This document shows positions 34,807 to 49,400 of a stretch of DNA of 64,000 nt, piece after piece (the first letter of the stretch is position 1; every line of letters begins with the position of its first letter). Both the position numbers and the translations under genes were made by a program. The notes beneath the pieces were generated by a model. The model saw only the letters and a program-made list of their open reading frames with translations, had not been told where the DNA came from and searched no databases. This stretch comes from Lethocerus indicus (Eukaryota > Arthropoda > Insecta > Hemiptera > Belostomatidae). Where the stretch lies: NCBI GenBank assembly GCA_019843655.1, contig JACDQD010000007.1:20478365-20542364 (forward strand), read 5' to 3'.

Positions 34807-37500
34807 CTTTCAGTTTCTAATTGTCAATAGTATACCACCAGTAAATTAGCGAGGCCTTCAGAATTTTAAACTCTATTACGTATTCCTACTATATGTGCTT
34901 TCTATTTAATTACCTAGCAACAGAATTATCCAATTTTTGAGAGGAAAAAACATGTATTTGTAGGACACTAAATTCGGCGGGGACTGCGTGTTGTTTCTTT
35001 TATTAGATTGAGGCCCCCGGGGCCACGCTCTCTTAATAAAATCAAGTCACACCAAATAAAATATTTGAATTCAGGAACGCGCCGATTCTGACAAATCTTG
35101 AGGCCGGCAGACAGATCACGTACGCGGGCATGATTTACTAGGTGTCCGCGTACCGTTCTCTCGTACCCGGGCCACGTTCGCATTTCGTGTCGCCGCCGCC
35201 GCCACCGGGTGTCCCTTTTATTATTTTTCTGTTTCCACTAAGGCAAATTGGGACCGGGTTATTATCATTTTATTCGGCGTCCCTGCCAAAACCGGTGGGG
35301 ACCGAGACCATAAACGCGCCGTCGATATTACGCTTTTCTGTGTCGGCTTTCGGCCGTTTCACACCGAAGCCCGTACAAAACCTGAATTGGTTTGGCAATC
35401 GCCTACTGTGCCTCCTTGTCCTCCCACGCATACAGCAATGACCGGTTTGTGTTACATACAATGTGTTAATCTTGTCGAATAATATTTTGAATCTTTTGTC
35501 GACTAATTTATTTATATATTATTTATTTATCTTAGTCGCATTTCACAGATAGTCAAAATATTGCAGTTCCAAATCAAATTCAATATTTTCCAGTATAGAT
35601 GCACAATGTTAGTTGTGATAATAGACAGGTAATGTCTATAGACAGTAATTTAAATATTTTGAACCTATTGAAGTACGACTATGTATTTGAAGAATAGAAG
35701 TACTCAAGTGTCCTTCCACTCTACTCCCTCCGGCAGTAGTAGTATAATTCCAGGCGCGTAATTGTAGACGAAATAAATAGTTTTATACCGAACAAACAGT
35801 ATTAAAGAGTCGTAAACCGCCTTCATCTAATAACCCCATTAATTCAACGCTCTTTCTCTCTATCTGCGTTGGGAAAACATAAAAGGTCCACGTCGTCCCG
35901 GTTTATTGGAGGCATTGGTATGCTAGCATTGAAGCCCGAGAACGGGGTGGTGGGAGGGTGGAGGTCCCTGGGCAGGCATTCCCCCAATCCGGTTGACCTC
36001 CATCTCTGTTTCTTTCCACTCCCGCCGCTTTTGATACTCCATTCGGTGTTTTCTGATACTTTGGCTCTGTCGCGGTTACAAAACGACGAGTCGAACGGAA
36101 CCCCCGACCCGTGGGAATAGCGTCAATTCGAACTAGAGCGAAAAAAACCGGTCCCGGGGCAAAAAAACGAAATTCCGAAAAAAAAACTTCTCGTTCAGAG
36201 CCTAGGTGATGTCGGTGGAAAAATTGGCTCTTAAGTGGACCCTTCCACTATTCCCTATTGATGTAGCAGTAGTGTCTACTAGTAATTTAAAATTCGATCG
36301 ATTTATGTCCACCTACACACTGGGCGTCTTGGAAATGTCCTACACCCTTCTACAGGGTCTCGTACTTCAATTGACAATACTCCTATTAAGTTTTATACTG
36401 ATACCTGTTTCATTCGGCGATTGATTTATTTTGTGAAATCATTAAATACTATTAAAATATTTGAGGTATCTTGGTACCACAACTTCATATTCCTTAAAAT
36501 TACGGGTATACGATGTATTTCTGCCGAATCCGAACCAGATATAGCATTCTTGAACCGTCGTGAAGCTATATTTAATTTAGAAACGTTCCCTCAAATCGGT
36601 TTTGTGCCAGCGCATTCATGCCATTCGTCCCGCGATGCATTATCAAATACCACAATCCAATACCACGTCCGTCCAATACACTTTCCCGTTTCGGTATAGG
36701 AAAAAGGCAGTGTTTAAATCCGGATTGAAATCAAGTCTGAACGTAATGCGGTTAGGGCAAAATTGCGATCCTGACCCAGTGGCCTCTAGAAAGTGAAATA
36801 GGCGCGCTGCAGCGGCCAATTCAATAAACTGAAAGCCCTTTCGCTTCGCGTCCCCCTGCCCTGTTGTCATGTAAAAGTAGCTCCGATTCGGCCGAAAATA
36901 AAGCCAAATATAATTTGATTTCATTCCACGTTTTATAAAAACCCTTTATTGTCGTCAATTTGATATAAATTTAACATATCCAGGCTAGCCGATCTTCCAC
37001 CTAACGTTAATAACTAAAAAACAATTTTTTCCAATACTATTGGAAAATAATGTTATTTTTATTATTAATGTTAAAACATTATTAATGTTATTTATAAAGA
37101 ATATAAATATTATTTTAAAAGGCCCGTTCGGAAATTTTTTCATAACATTTTACATTAGCAGTATTATAAAACAATACATTTCCTTATTCGGCTTATAACT
37201 AACTGCAGTTGGAATCAAAAAATTAGAATATTGGATAATCGAGCCGTAATTGTTAAATTTTTATTGTCTTGCATAATAATTTACTGAATTTATAATAAGA
37301 GGTTCAGATCGGAATCTTTATTCAAAGGTTGGTTCAGAAAAATTCCCACCGGAAATCCACTGTCAGTATTTACACCTACGCTGACCTTTGCCCAGATTGT
37401 GCATTCCATCGGTAGTTGTGGATGGAATTTAGGCGTGGATGAAATTTCGCTTGAGTTTCGGACATTTGATAAACGCATGGGCGGGCTCGGATCCTCTGGG

Positions 37501-40500
37501 AAAAAAATATTGTAGCCTTCGACAAAGAAGAGCGGCCCTCCCCCCCCCCCCTCCATAGACAGGCTCCAAACGGTCTCGCGATTGGGAACGGCTTTGAGTT
37601 TAGCCGTTGTCTGCGGGGCCCCGGGGCGATTCCCACTCCCAGTCCACGGCGGCCGCCAACCTGTCTGCCTTCGCGTATTCAAATCGTCCCCCCGCCATTA
37701 GCGGCCATTAATTATGTATAAGCCGGATAGCGAAACAAATCCCCGGCCGAGTGCCGCGGAGGCGGACGTTTCCGCGCTACGTCGCCAAGCGGGCTACCAG
37801 CCATCCTCCGCCATTAGCCACGGCGAAACCGGCCTTATTACCGGTCGGCACTACTTATATAAGCATGCGTTTCCTGTACAACCGAAGGACGTTGTTTAAA
37901 TCTTATTGAAAGCGCTACTCCTTGAATCGGAACCTTCATTGAGAATCCGGGCTTTAACAGGTCCTCTCAGTTAATCGCCGATAGATAAAGAACCTATTCT
38001 CCCACCCGAATCCCCATCTTTTCCTCTGAACCTACTGAGTATTTTGATTGCGGAAGGACAGACATGTTTTATACAAATTCGGAAGCCTTATGAGGCATTC
38101 AAATTTCCTATTCGAGTGTATGAAATCAGAGAATACCCAAGACGACAAATAAAAACTGAAACTGTAGACGGACCTGTCTATACGCGTATGCGAGCCACGG
38201 ACGATTCCCACACTCGATTTATAAATTAATTCCGTGTATTTATTCACGAGTTCTAAATTCGAACGAGGAACTTATTTAGCGTTATGTTGCGGCCAAGGAA
38301 ATCAACCACTCCTTCACCCGGTCAAAACGATCCCCCGTCATTAAAACCTGGTAATTAATGGCAGTACATTGTCCTGATCCGAGAATTTGGCACGCTACCA
38401 ATCCATCTTACACTATTCCCAGCGAATAAATAACCCATTTTTTTAACACGGTTAAATAAAAAAATAAACAAATTAGAAAGATCGATTCAACACCAGAAGC
38501 GTGTGCTGGCCATTTGGACGGTGGACTCGTTATAAATCCGCTTCCCGTATTATCTCGAAGACAGGTGGATTGTTCGAGCGCCTTTTCTGATTTCACTTTT
38601 TTTTTGAGTGGGTTATTTTGTTTGTCTTATTATGAATTTTTTTCTGGGCGCTTTCCGATGGGGCGGACGCGTCGGGAAAAACGCTGCCGAAGGAACTCAA
38701 GGCTGCCAGCTAGAGTGGGCACTGGATTTGGCAAGTCGGACAAGTTAGGCTTCGACAAATAAATCGATTATCGATGGAAATCAAGTCCGAGTCTCGATCG
38801 GGGTTTCTGAGGAGGCCGTCTCTCGGTTTTGAATTTCAATGGGACACCCAGACGAATCACGTTATACGGAGGCGATCTTTACTCCGACTGGAGACGATGA
38901 ACGTTTCGAAGCGTTTACACGAGATTATGCGTATAATATGAATACTATTTAGCATAATTTGTGCATCAACTGTATACATACATCTGAATATAGCTGAAGA
39001 TGTTTTCGAAATGTTCAAAACTCGCATTCGGTTTCTAATATTCTGTTGCCCAATCGTTGAAAAATTCTCACTGAATAATCGAAATTATCTGTGCCACATT
39101 TCTACTCAGTATTGTAATATCTATGTATCGGATATAAGATCATCGAATTGTCCCCCCTCGTATTCGATTGTTTTTTAAACCATGTTCTATACAGAAGGAC
39201 AAAATATAAGTACACGTTATGATGGAGTGTAATAGAATTTAACGGTGCTGAAAATATTTCTTTTTTAAATGTTAATTCTGATGGAACCGTGAGTTGATTT
39301 CTTCCCTCCAGAGGCGTTGGCTTCGGGCCAACGTTTTTTACATGTAAACCGCACGGAATTTTATCGGTCGTTTTTGAGATTCGCAATAAGTGAATCATAA
39401 TCGTGCCGACTCTTCCTCGGCCGGCACCTAGGCGCGATTTCTCGACCGCGTGTTTGATTTATGGCGCCGTTCAAACGGTCACAATTAGCCGTCGTGGCTG
39501 ATTTGTAGGCCGTTTCTGCGAATTCTAATTGGGACATAAATATCCGTCGGCGGGAGTGGCGGGCCTCGGTGTCCCCTCGTAAAGTCCGTCCGCCGGGGCC
39601 TCGGCAGTCGGCCGAGAAGACTTCGCAGCGAGAAAGACTCGGGAGAGAAAGAAGGACTCTGCGAGACGTGACGAATATGACTTGCAAATGAAGAGGACTC
39701 CCTCCCTTTGTTGGCGCTAGCGAGAAGCCCGCCCCGGGCCAATATTATTTATATTCAACTGACCGAGGAAAACTTGGCCCTCGGCAACCCTACCGCCGCG
39801 CCCTACCCCGAGTGTATATTAAGGTTGTCCACAAAAACTTAACTTTCCTATTTCTTCTGCCGGTCGGTGGGAGTCTGCGGCCGGAAAGGACTCTGGAAGC
39901 CCCGGTGATTCACCCGTGTAGTAACGTACCTCGTCATAAGAAAGATTCGAATCATTGCGGTCGCCAAGTCAACACGGTAGAGAAAATAACGTGTCTGAAA
40001 CGGGAATGTTTTTGATCACTTGAAATATCTCTTTCTTGGCGGAAAACTACTGCATCCATTTTTAAAATAAAATACCGACAGGATGCTCCTCCAGCGACCC
40101 CAAGACGCTTTAGGCCTGCGCCACAGCAGAAGATCTCAGACTAGAGAACACGATGTGAAATCCGATGGTAGAAGATGTGTTTCGTCGATCTGCCCTTTCG
40201 GACGGTATCGAAATCCAGAGTTCACCTCACCTTCAGCGTTTCGAAACGGGAGGTATCGGGAAGGGAGAAGGAATTTTTCGACCTCTCATTAATTTCGAAA
40301 CGGACGGTATTGAATTAAAAAACTCCCGGCGGACTCCTATCACCGAATACAGCATTGACCTTCCCGGACGGAGTCTATAATTTTGTGCCGGGGGTTAAAA
40401 CGTTACCCGGTAATGAAGTGTTATTGGCCGGCGGTTGAGCAAATGTCGGGCTACCCGCCGGTCGACGACGGGGAGGCGTGACTTTTTTAAAACTCAATAG

Positions 40501-43500
40501 GCCGTTACTCAATTTTTCGTTTCGACTTTATTTTAAAATCGACAGTATATTTCATTACTAGAAATTAATGAAATAATTTAAGACGATAGGAGGTGATATG
40601 GATAAGCCTAGTTGTTTAAGAAGCTTTCGAAGTGAAATTTTACTGCTAACAATAGGAGAACCCTACAGGAATTTTTTTCTTTTAAATAATGTTTTCAGAT
40701 TTTTCTACGGGACGAACATCCGGCCGATACAACTCGGTCATAAGTATTCGGCACCTGTCTCTCGGAAATGATAGGCGTGTCCAAAAATGCGGACGCGTCC
40801 CTTCGTCAAACGAAAATTTATAATGAATTCACGAGATGGACATCGGACCGAAAGCGGTTTCGTGTAACTGATTTTCAGTTTCCGAGGATGTTGCGACATC
40901 CCGTGTGACGGGAAATTATTACAACTGGCGTGTTGCCAACCGCGCTTGAAATATGTCCAACGTACAACTCGAGTCCAAGTCCCATCCTTCTGCCAGTCGT
41001 ATTGGCGAATTGGATCTCAACAAAATAATAGCCCCTTCTCACAATTTTCTATTGTTCGGCGACGATTGTTTCCATTAGCGAGCAATTATTGTTAAACGAT
41101 ACCGTTGTAATTGCACCCGCTTGGAGGTGGAGCTTCGGATTGAAATATGTAATTGTTCGTATAAAATTGCCTGGCTGACCTCACAGAAATACAATCCGCA
41201 GTTCAATTTCACGCTCGGAATTGCGAATAAACTGGGACGTGGACGCCTTGGGTCAGAGGCCTTGACCAGAAATGCATAAGATATGAAAAAGAACTCTGTA
41301 TATTTATATGGGAAAATTCGAAATGGGTGCTCCGGGGGGCAACGGGCAGGTGGACGGTGGAATTTTCGTTCGCGCGGATTCAATATTTATATTTTGCGAT
41401 GGCCGGTATGTTTTAATTATTAACGGGAAAGTTTTGTATGGACAAAATATTCAAATTAGACCCTTTTAAACTGGAACATTCTGAGTGTAAAATGTGAGTA
41501 TAACTAAAAGGTGTGTCCCGGCTGATGGCTCTTTTAGGGTCTTCAACCAACGGTTGGAGTCATTCTCTTTTAACTTCGTTCATATTTTGCCACACTTTTT
41601 CGAATGATAAGATCAACTTATCGTTAATGAAATGTCTTCGATCACAAAGATGCGTGCAAAGAGAACAATCAGTGGAATATTATTTAATTCGACAGGATAA
41701 AACGTCTCTTGTATTTTAGGTCTGCCCTGCGCTAATTGGTGACCCGTATTCCGGTGTTTAAATTCGCGCAATATCCGGTTCTGAAATCACGCCCATATGA
41801 CGAAATTTCCTCCCAATTTCCATATGTAATAGAAAGAAACGAATAAAAAGAAATGGACCAAATCGCCGAAAGAAGCCTTTCAAGGGTAATTGGTCAACGG
41901 TCTCGGATGCAGTCATTACCTCCGTCTGGCTTCGTTTGACCGCTGGCTCTCCTATTTTGGACACTAACGTAGGCAGCCGACCGAGGTTACGCACTTAATG
42001 TCTGTATCTAACCCGATACATTTTCGGGAGGCCAAGAAGCGAAGGTTTCACAGGTGTAAATCATTAATATGAATTGTTAATTAGAGCCAATACAGATAAA
42101 TATATCACATATAGCCCACACTGTGTCCGAATGAATAGTGGAACGATAGTCGCCGGTTGCTAAAATTCTAAATGACGAGTTGATTGAATTTTATTGTAAA
42201 TTGGCGATCGTTAATTTTTCAGTTATTACACCCCTGAATCTCGAAGTACGATATATTAACGTTAATTGATTATTGGAGATTTAATCTGTCGAAAGCTATT
42301 ATTCAGGAATAATTGTTTGAAAAGTTTCGATTTTAGCCGTTATGTAGAGGGCCCAATAAATATTGTGCCCACTAAATTTTTGGGCCTCTAAATTTGTAGA
42401 CAAAATCTCATATATTTTCGCGGGCCATAAGTAAATTGAATTATTTTTTCGATCTTATAACATTTATCACCAATTCTGACGTGGGCTCTTTCATTTTAAC
42501 AGCAATTTTCTACGGACGACAGATTAAGAGACATTTAATGTAACTTATTGAAATGGCGGTTCAGACTCACATTTTTAAATATCATACCTAGGGATGGTCA
42601 ATGGTTTTATTTATTATTCTGTTTCTATATTGTTTTTTTCCTTGCTCGGTAATTTACGGCCGGTCGGTCTACTAATTCTTTGTTATTTCTCCAATCCCCT
42701 CTCGGTCGGTTAATTCGAACAAATTGGTTTTTAGTGCTCTCGGACACGGGTCGGGGGCCTGCGGATATTGCCGCAGGGCAAAAAAAAAACCGCCGCGGGG
42801 ATTAAAGCGTCCCCTTCGACTGGGCCGAGAGGGACGAATTTCGGAGCCACCGACAAGTGGATTATGCTAATTGATTAGGCGAAATCTGAAGATATATGTC
42901 GTGCTCCCGAGACACTTGCCGTCCCGCGAGACTAATCGAGGTTTTAAATCGATTTCCACGCCGTTAGTCTTTCGGACCGCTTGTTTTGATCATCGAGTTG
43001 GCTTGGCAAATTTGTTTAATGATATTTTGACTTTCGGTACCTTCGTGTAAGACAAAAACACTGATCCCGTTTTTAATTCCTTTTTTCCTACTTTTGATCT
43101 GTTACAACTGTGTTAACTTAGGGTAGAATTCGCTCAGTATTAATACTCCAGACAATAATAATAGTGAATGCATCGAGTAATAATTCTGTCTGGCACTAGA
43201 GTTTAGATGGTAAGGGTTGGATCTCAAAGTACTTGATCATGCGGCACAAAATGCGACCGGATTTTATATAAATTTCCATTCGGTAAGACCTGCGAATCGA
43301 GTTCTTATATAGATGCTGATACCTCTTTCTACAACTAGAATCCCCGTTGAACGCAGACTATATGCCGCGGCCGGTACAGAAATATGGGGCGTCTTATTGA
43401 TCGAAATGAGCTTCGGGGATCGTACAACAAGAATGCGAGGATTTCACGGGTAGAGCTCCACACAGACACACACAGTGTGTGGCGAAAGTAACGAACTGAC

Positions 43501-45196
43501 TATTTTGAATTGCATGAGCCCCGAGCGCACACAAGTGTTGTATCTGTACAAACCAACAGAACCCCGCCAACGACGACGGGATACTTTTAAAACAACTCCC
43601 CTATTACTTTAAACAGCTTGAGGCTATCAACGCTCAGGATATTGGCGAGGGGTTAAGACATAATTTAAATATTCGCGCGTAGCGTACAGACAGTGGAATT
43701 CCTGTATTGCGAATTTATACTCCTAAGACAATTTAGAAAGAATTTTTGAAATTATGGTTTAATCTAATTTTTTCCTGTATCACGCTAAACATTAATTATT
43801 TACATTTTATGTATTTCTATCTATTATTCATTTCGAATTTCATATTCCACTTAAGTCGACGAAACGCCTGCGGTGATTTCCCCACAATGGCGATATATCA
43901 CAACCTCTAGCGAGAAGTGGTCGTACTGTAAATTATGTATCCATTTTTTTACAATCTACAACGTTCCAAACCTTGCACTGCCGATGCTACGTTGCGAACG
44001 GCTCCGGCTGTATAATTTTCAAATGATTCACTTGATTCCCGCAGAACATGCAGGATATTGCTGACTTTAATGCATAGTACGGTGGAAAACGAAATTCATT
44101 TTTCGCCGTTAATGAATGGCGAGTCCTGAATGGGCAGGACGGGGTGGACAGGTGCGTAAAATATAGGGATTTATTAATAAGATAACCTTCAATTAAACGT
44201 TTTCAGAGGCTCGGCGTTCTCTAACCTTGGGCCCATCCCATCGCCCTGAGGACGCTCCGAGTACGTAGGCAGGGTTTAATACTATTTCTAAATTGCAGGC
44301 CTCAATTAACTGACTTTAATTGTACCTGCCAATGAATCGTTGGACGCCGGCGAGAGGCTTATTAGTCTGAAAAGGAAAGAGTGCGGTGTTGATGAAACAA
44401 AATCCGACGTAGGCTATAATTGTTGAAGGTCTGACCTTGGTTCGATCGTTTTTAAGTTTCTAACGATTTCTTTGTTTTACCGTTCGTTTTGTTCATTGAA
44501 AGATATTACTTATTAAAGAATTTATTTCTAATACCCTATCTTTAATCGCGATCTTAACGTACAATCATTCCTCTACATTCTCGACTCTGCAGATCCACAG
44601 TATATATTGCGGTATGCTTTACAAACCCAGATTATACTCATATTACATCTATTATTTTACACAGGGTTTATTTTCTGCGTTACGATTTCAGAGATATGTA
44701 TGTTATTCTTCATCGCATTATCATTATCATTGACCGGAAATTGCTGTAGCACATGTGACAAGAAATTCTGGTTCCATTAATAATTTGAATATATAACGTT
44801 GAATATTCCGTCTAAATTGGATTACGGTCGGTGTTATTTACTAGTCATAAAGGTTTTATGTATTTGATGAGAAATTTCATAATTCCAAAAATACATTTTC
44901 TGGATAGATCCTGGACGATAATTTAAAGGTTAATTAAAAACCGTCGGACTTAAAAAATGCGTTCCGCACTGAAAGTTTACATATACTTTATACTGTAAGT
45001 ATTATATTTTAGTCAGCCGCAGTATCCTTGACCTGGTAAATTCGCGGTTGTATCTCTTGCGATTAAATGACGCCAGAAATATTATCTGCAGACGTATATT
45101 CCCGCGGGAAAAATGTTTATCCGGAAGATGCCCTTCTGCTTTGCGACGGCCGTGGTTTATCGTCCTACGTGCCGGGTCGAGCGGAAGCCCGGCGGG
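37501..45196. other. Intron segment, no gene seen
   Basis: It starts with a C12 run at 37540-37551 beside a GC-rich patch (37590-37860). An A9 run lies at about 42780-42789, next to CCGCCGCGGGG. Open frames such as 41075-41383 on the minus strand are unrecognised and overlap composition-driven frames. Confidence 0.6.
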
Positions 45197-45228
45197 ATAA
45201 ATAAATAAATATTAAAATAAATAAATCA
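45197..45228. repeat. (AAAT)n-rich tract
   Basis: Repeated ATAAATAAATA units are interrupted once, within the cadherin intron. Confidence 0.8.
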
Positions 45229-48200
45229 CCGGGACCGTGTGGGATATGAGTCAGAGGAAGGGGCCGGCCGCCGCCTCCTCGGCATCAGCGGTCTCTGTTT
45301 GTTGGGTGTAAGGCGGGGGCTTTGCGGTCCACCGCTTCTTTGTAAGCCGCTGGCTGCTAGCCCTCTAGGTAAGGCCCGTGTGGGAAGAGACGTATTCGGA
45401 ATCGCGTCCTCCGCACCGTCCGTTCCACCTGCCCGACGCTCTCCGCCCATAGGCACCAGTACCCTGCCTGATTTCAACCCGGGAATTATGTTGTTATCGC
45501 AGAAATAAGCCTTATTTCATCCTCTCCTTTCGGGGGGTCCGAAGCTGTTTTATGTAGGCGCGATTCTCGGGAGAGCGATGTGACCTTCGAAACAATCGGA
45601 TACGAAATCATAATTGGTTATGATTATGTTATATATTTAAGAGACGTGTTGAAGACGGTTAACGTGGATGTGATACAACAGGATCTCGCCAACTAAAGGT
45701 ATAATGAAGGCGTGGGCGCAGTCTATATGCCGCCGTTCAATTTTATTGCTGAATATTAAATGTGACTAATAACGCCAACATCGCTTCGAGTCGTAATTTT
45801 CTGGTCGCGGCTGTTCAAATCCGGTTACAAATATGGCTTAAGTACGGAGGAAATATAGGTGAAATGATTTTTAAGACGCTCGATAGTTATTGTAATGAAT
45901 ATGGAAAATTTCATTAGCAATAATTTGTATAGAAACTGCGGTTCCTTTAACTGGTAATTTGATTGCGCTTTGTTATCTAATGTAGAATGTGGTTGCTTTA
46001 TACTTACTCCTTTCTATTGCGATTGCCGGCGCTGTACATAAAGTGATTCTGGACGACAGGGAGAGGTTCGAGTTTTTCAATTTTTTGTTCATTTTCTCAG
46101 CTCCCCGCCCTTTTTTCCTCCAGCCCTATGTCACCGTCCCCGCCTCCTCCCGTTTCTTTTCCCTTTTTCGCTGAACGGCCGAGGCTGGGCAATGGGAAAA
46201 AAGGGGGAAAGAAGTGGAGGCACAACTCACGTGTGTCGGTCGCATAATGTCCGTTGGGAACCTTGGCCGAGGTTCGTTGTACCGCTCTCACTCTCGTCGG
46301 CGCTCGCTCCTCCCTCGGTCTTTCTTCGGGTCTTTCAGTCTTTCTTTCTTATGGCCCTCTTTCTTTACAGCCGCAATTTTATAAGGCGTAACTAAATACA
46401 CACACAGAGACGCCGTCCCCTCGGCGGGGAACCGCTTTTTTCGCGCCGGACAAACTATATGTCGCGCTCCGTTTTTATTTGTTGTCCCTTTTTGGTGCCA
46501 TTTTATTCGACAATTGCATATCATATTGCACGAGTCATTTCCCTACTACGTAGTTATTTCTTCAGACCCACAATGTATATCCCTATTATTATCTGAATGT
46601 CCAGGTGTTTCACTTGCCATCATAGAATGAGGTGGATTGCAATATTTCAAACTATAACAAAACCTGAATGTTCCTAATTATAATACGTACGACTTTTCTG
46701 CATAATAACAATTGTTGAAGTAAGCCTATGTTACTTAAACCCTAGATTGTAGAATGCAAAAATATGTTCGGGAACGATAGACAATTTTCGCGATGCGAAA
46801 GATCTCTATGGCTAAGAATATATGGCTTTCAAAAATTAGGATGCGTCGTATTTTAAATTATGAGAATGAATTCATTAAAAACCGAAAGCCGACCGCCTTT
46901 TGGAAACCATGTTTCTTGACACACCGCGTGTAGCGACCGGAGTGACATATTTTTTTTATTTCCTCACCGGTCGAGCTAGCTGTTAAACTGTTGGGCTATA
47001 CAGCGACAGGGCCGCCCGCTGTGTTACATGGCGAAAAAAAGTGTCAAACAAGGCCTCCTCTCGAGGGGGGAACCCGAAGCGTAAACGATTGGGGCCCGAT
47101 TTCGGCCCGTCGCCGTCCTGAAATGTTTTGATCTGAAAAATGTAAATGTTCACATGGGTATTGGTGACCGAGTTGTAAGCCGATACACAGGAAAAGAAAC
47201 TTTTTTCGGGAACCGGTTCCTTGATGTTACACTCTTTCTTCTTTTTTTTGTCCACCCCCCCGAATCGATGCCGAGGGTCGAGGGTTCGTTACCAAATGGG
47301 AGCCCGACTGTTTGGAATATGACACCGGGACACGTCGCGTCCTGTCACCTCCGTCGTCCACTTCTCTTGTCCCTTTAGGCGCAAATTCCGTTTCTGAGAA
47401 CCACCAACGCCTAACATAATTTTATTAGTCCCCTTTATCAGCGCGATTATAGTGACATTGCTTTGATAACGCTGACATGGACGCTCCAATCACCAATGTT
47501 AGTAAGCACCTAGAATAGGGTGATCGTATTGATCATCAGTTCCGTGCACCTAGTTAGACGTCCGCCTGATTAGAGTGGCGTACCGGAGCGCCCGTACGTG
47601 ATCTATCTCTCCCCGTGTTTTCTCGTACGGTTAACCGAGCGCACGCCAGTGATAAACTAGGTTTTTTTTACCTGCACTGACCCGAAACCAATACCCATAA
47701 AGGGCGCGGAACTTTGCCTATCGGCCGCTGCAGAAAGTCACGTACGCACGTTCCGGTAGTTTCGCTGTCGCCGAGAGGCGTCTCACTCTCACACACCTCC
47801 TCCGTGGTGGAGGGGAATGCCCTCCGTACTGCTCTTTGTCTTTGGCAACGCCAATTGAAAAATAAGAGATGGGCATTTCCCAGCGCGCTACCGGCCGTGA
47901 CGAATGGTAATGGTGGAGGTTGAACAGAAATGGAGATATTAGGTTGTTCTCCCGCAGTTTGAAATTATGGTGCGTTAAAAACTTAACGCAGAACAATAAG
48001 GAATATAATAGAAACATATATAGTTACAATTAACAATTTTTATTTGGTGGTTGCCTAGCCCTTTCGATTTTATCCCAGTCAATTTTTAACCCAGGAAAAC
48101 ATTCCACAACTTCGTATTTAATTTCTGGCGAATTGCACAAATATTTCTAGTTGCCGAATATTTATTTGATTACAAGGGAGGGGTACTTGAACCTACGTTA

Positions 48201-49333
48201 TATGATACTAATGATGCGTATAATCGTATACATCAAGCTGTACGCAACGTAAACGATGGAGGGGGGGCGGAGCATTATCAGCGGAGATGATTCCGAGTTA
48301 TTTCGATGTGCGTAGGTAGCGCTAATGGGAGAGTTGGATAACAATGCGGTGGGCAATCGATGCTTCATTATACCAACATATAAACCGAGCCTGGTTTTAC
48401 GCTAATGAAACGCGCAGAATGCCGCTAATCATGTTGTCCCCGAGCGGAGGATAATATCGGATATAATTCCCGGATCTGCCGAAATGCTTATTGGCCGGGG
48501 GATTGTGTGCGACCGAACGCCAGTTTGGACGGGCCGCGTGAAGACGCCTCTAACGAGTGGCTTACTTTATCACGAACTTGGAAACTCGAAATCAACCCGA
48601 TGTGACCACCTTTCGAATCGTGTTTTTCGGCGAACGGCAAGCGGGAGGAAGTTCCCCGGAACTCCTTTCTCCGGGTCCGATTGCTGGAGGATGAGCTTTC
48701 TACCGGCCGATAGCCGGCAAGATAGGCACTGAGATACGGCCAATCCGGCGCCGATCGTGACGCTGACGTCAACGCGCAATATTACACCGCATTATCCGAG
48801 ACGGGGGAAAGTGTTCTCTATCAAAGCAAGGAAGCGTACTGTTTAAGATAACAGAATAATTAACTTCCGTACGCTTTGATGCGCTGAACATTCCGCTGTG
48901 CTGCATTCTGATAATTAAAAGTATTATATTATTTCTTTCAAATTTCATCAAACATACCAATTTCTCCATTATGACTAATGCCCTAGAGCTTGGTACCACT
49001 CTGGGTCGCATCCGGGACGTTCTTTGTAAGTAGGGATGATCGGAAATATTACAAGCAACAAAATGATTAACATGGCCTTATTCGGGACAGTTCAGTATCT
49101 CAGATTCAGTATGAGCTTGAAATTGGAATGTAGGACATTAATGAAATATTCTGTGGACTATCCGGTCTGTCGGACAACACTGCAATTACTTGGGCGGCCG
49201 CGGCGTGCAGGAGGATTCCCAGGGACATTGTCCCTCTGAAGGGCCATCGGTCATAGCGAGTTTAGCGCGGCCACTGTGGCGAGTACTAGGTCCCGGTTAT
49301 TAATTGCGTCGCTGCAATCAATTTGTACGCGGA

Positions 49334-49400
49334 CAGAGGGAGAGAGAGAGAGGGAGAGAGGGTGATACGGATGGTGGGAGGGAGGGAGGGAGGGAGGGCT
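49334..49400. repeat. (GA)n and (GGGA)n purine microsatellite
   Basis: AGAGGGAGAGAGAGAGAGGG passes into AGGGTGATACGGATGG and then a run of GGGA units (about 49375-49399). The tract has the composition associated with GAGA-factor sites in insects, though that is only an association. Confidence 0.9.

Larger units (their letters stand above)
31806..37500. other. Intron segment, no gene seen
   Basis: It contains a (GGA)n tract, a 9 bp hairpin, an 81 bp tandem duplication and a 23 bp tandem duplication, each listed separately, plus a short (CCG)n run at about 35190-35207. Other open frames carry no motifs I recognise. Confidence 0.6.
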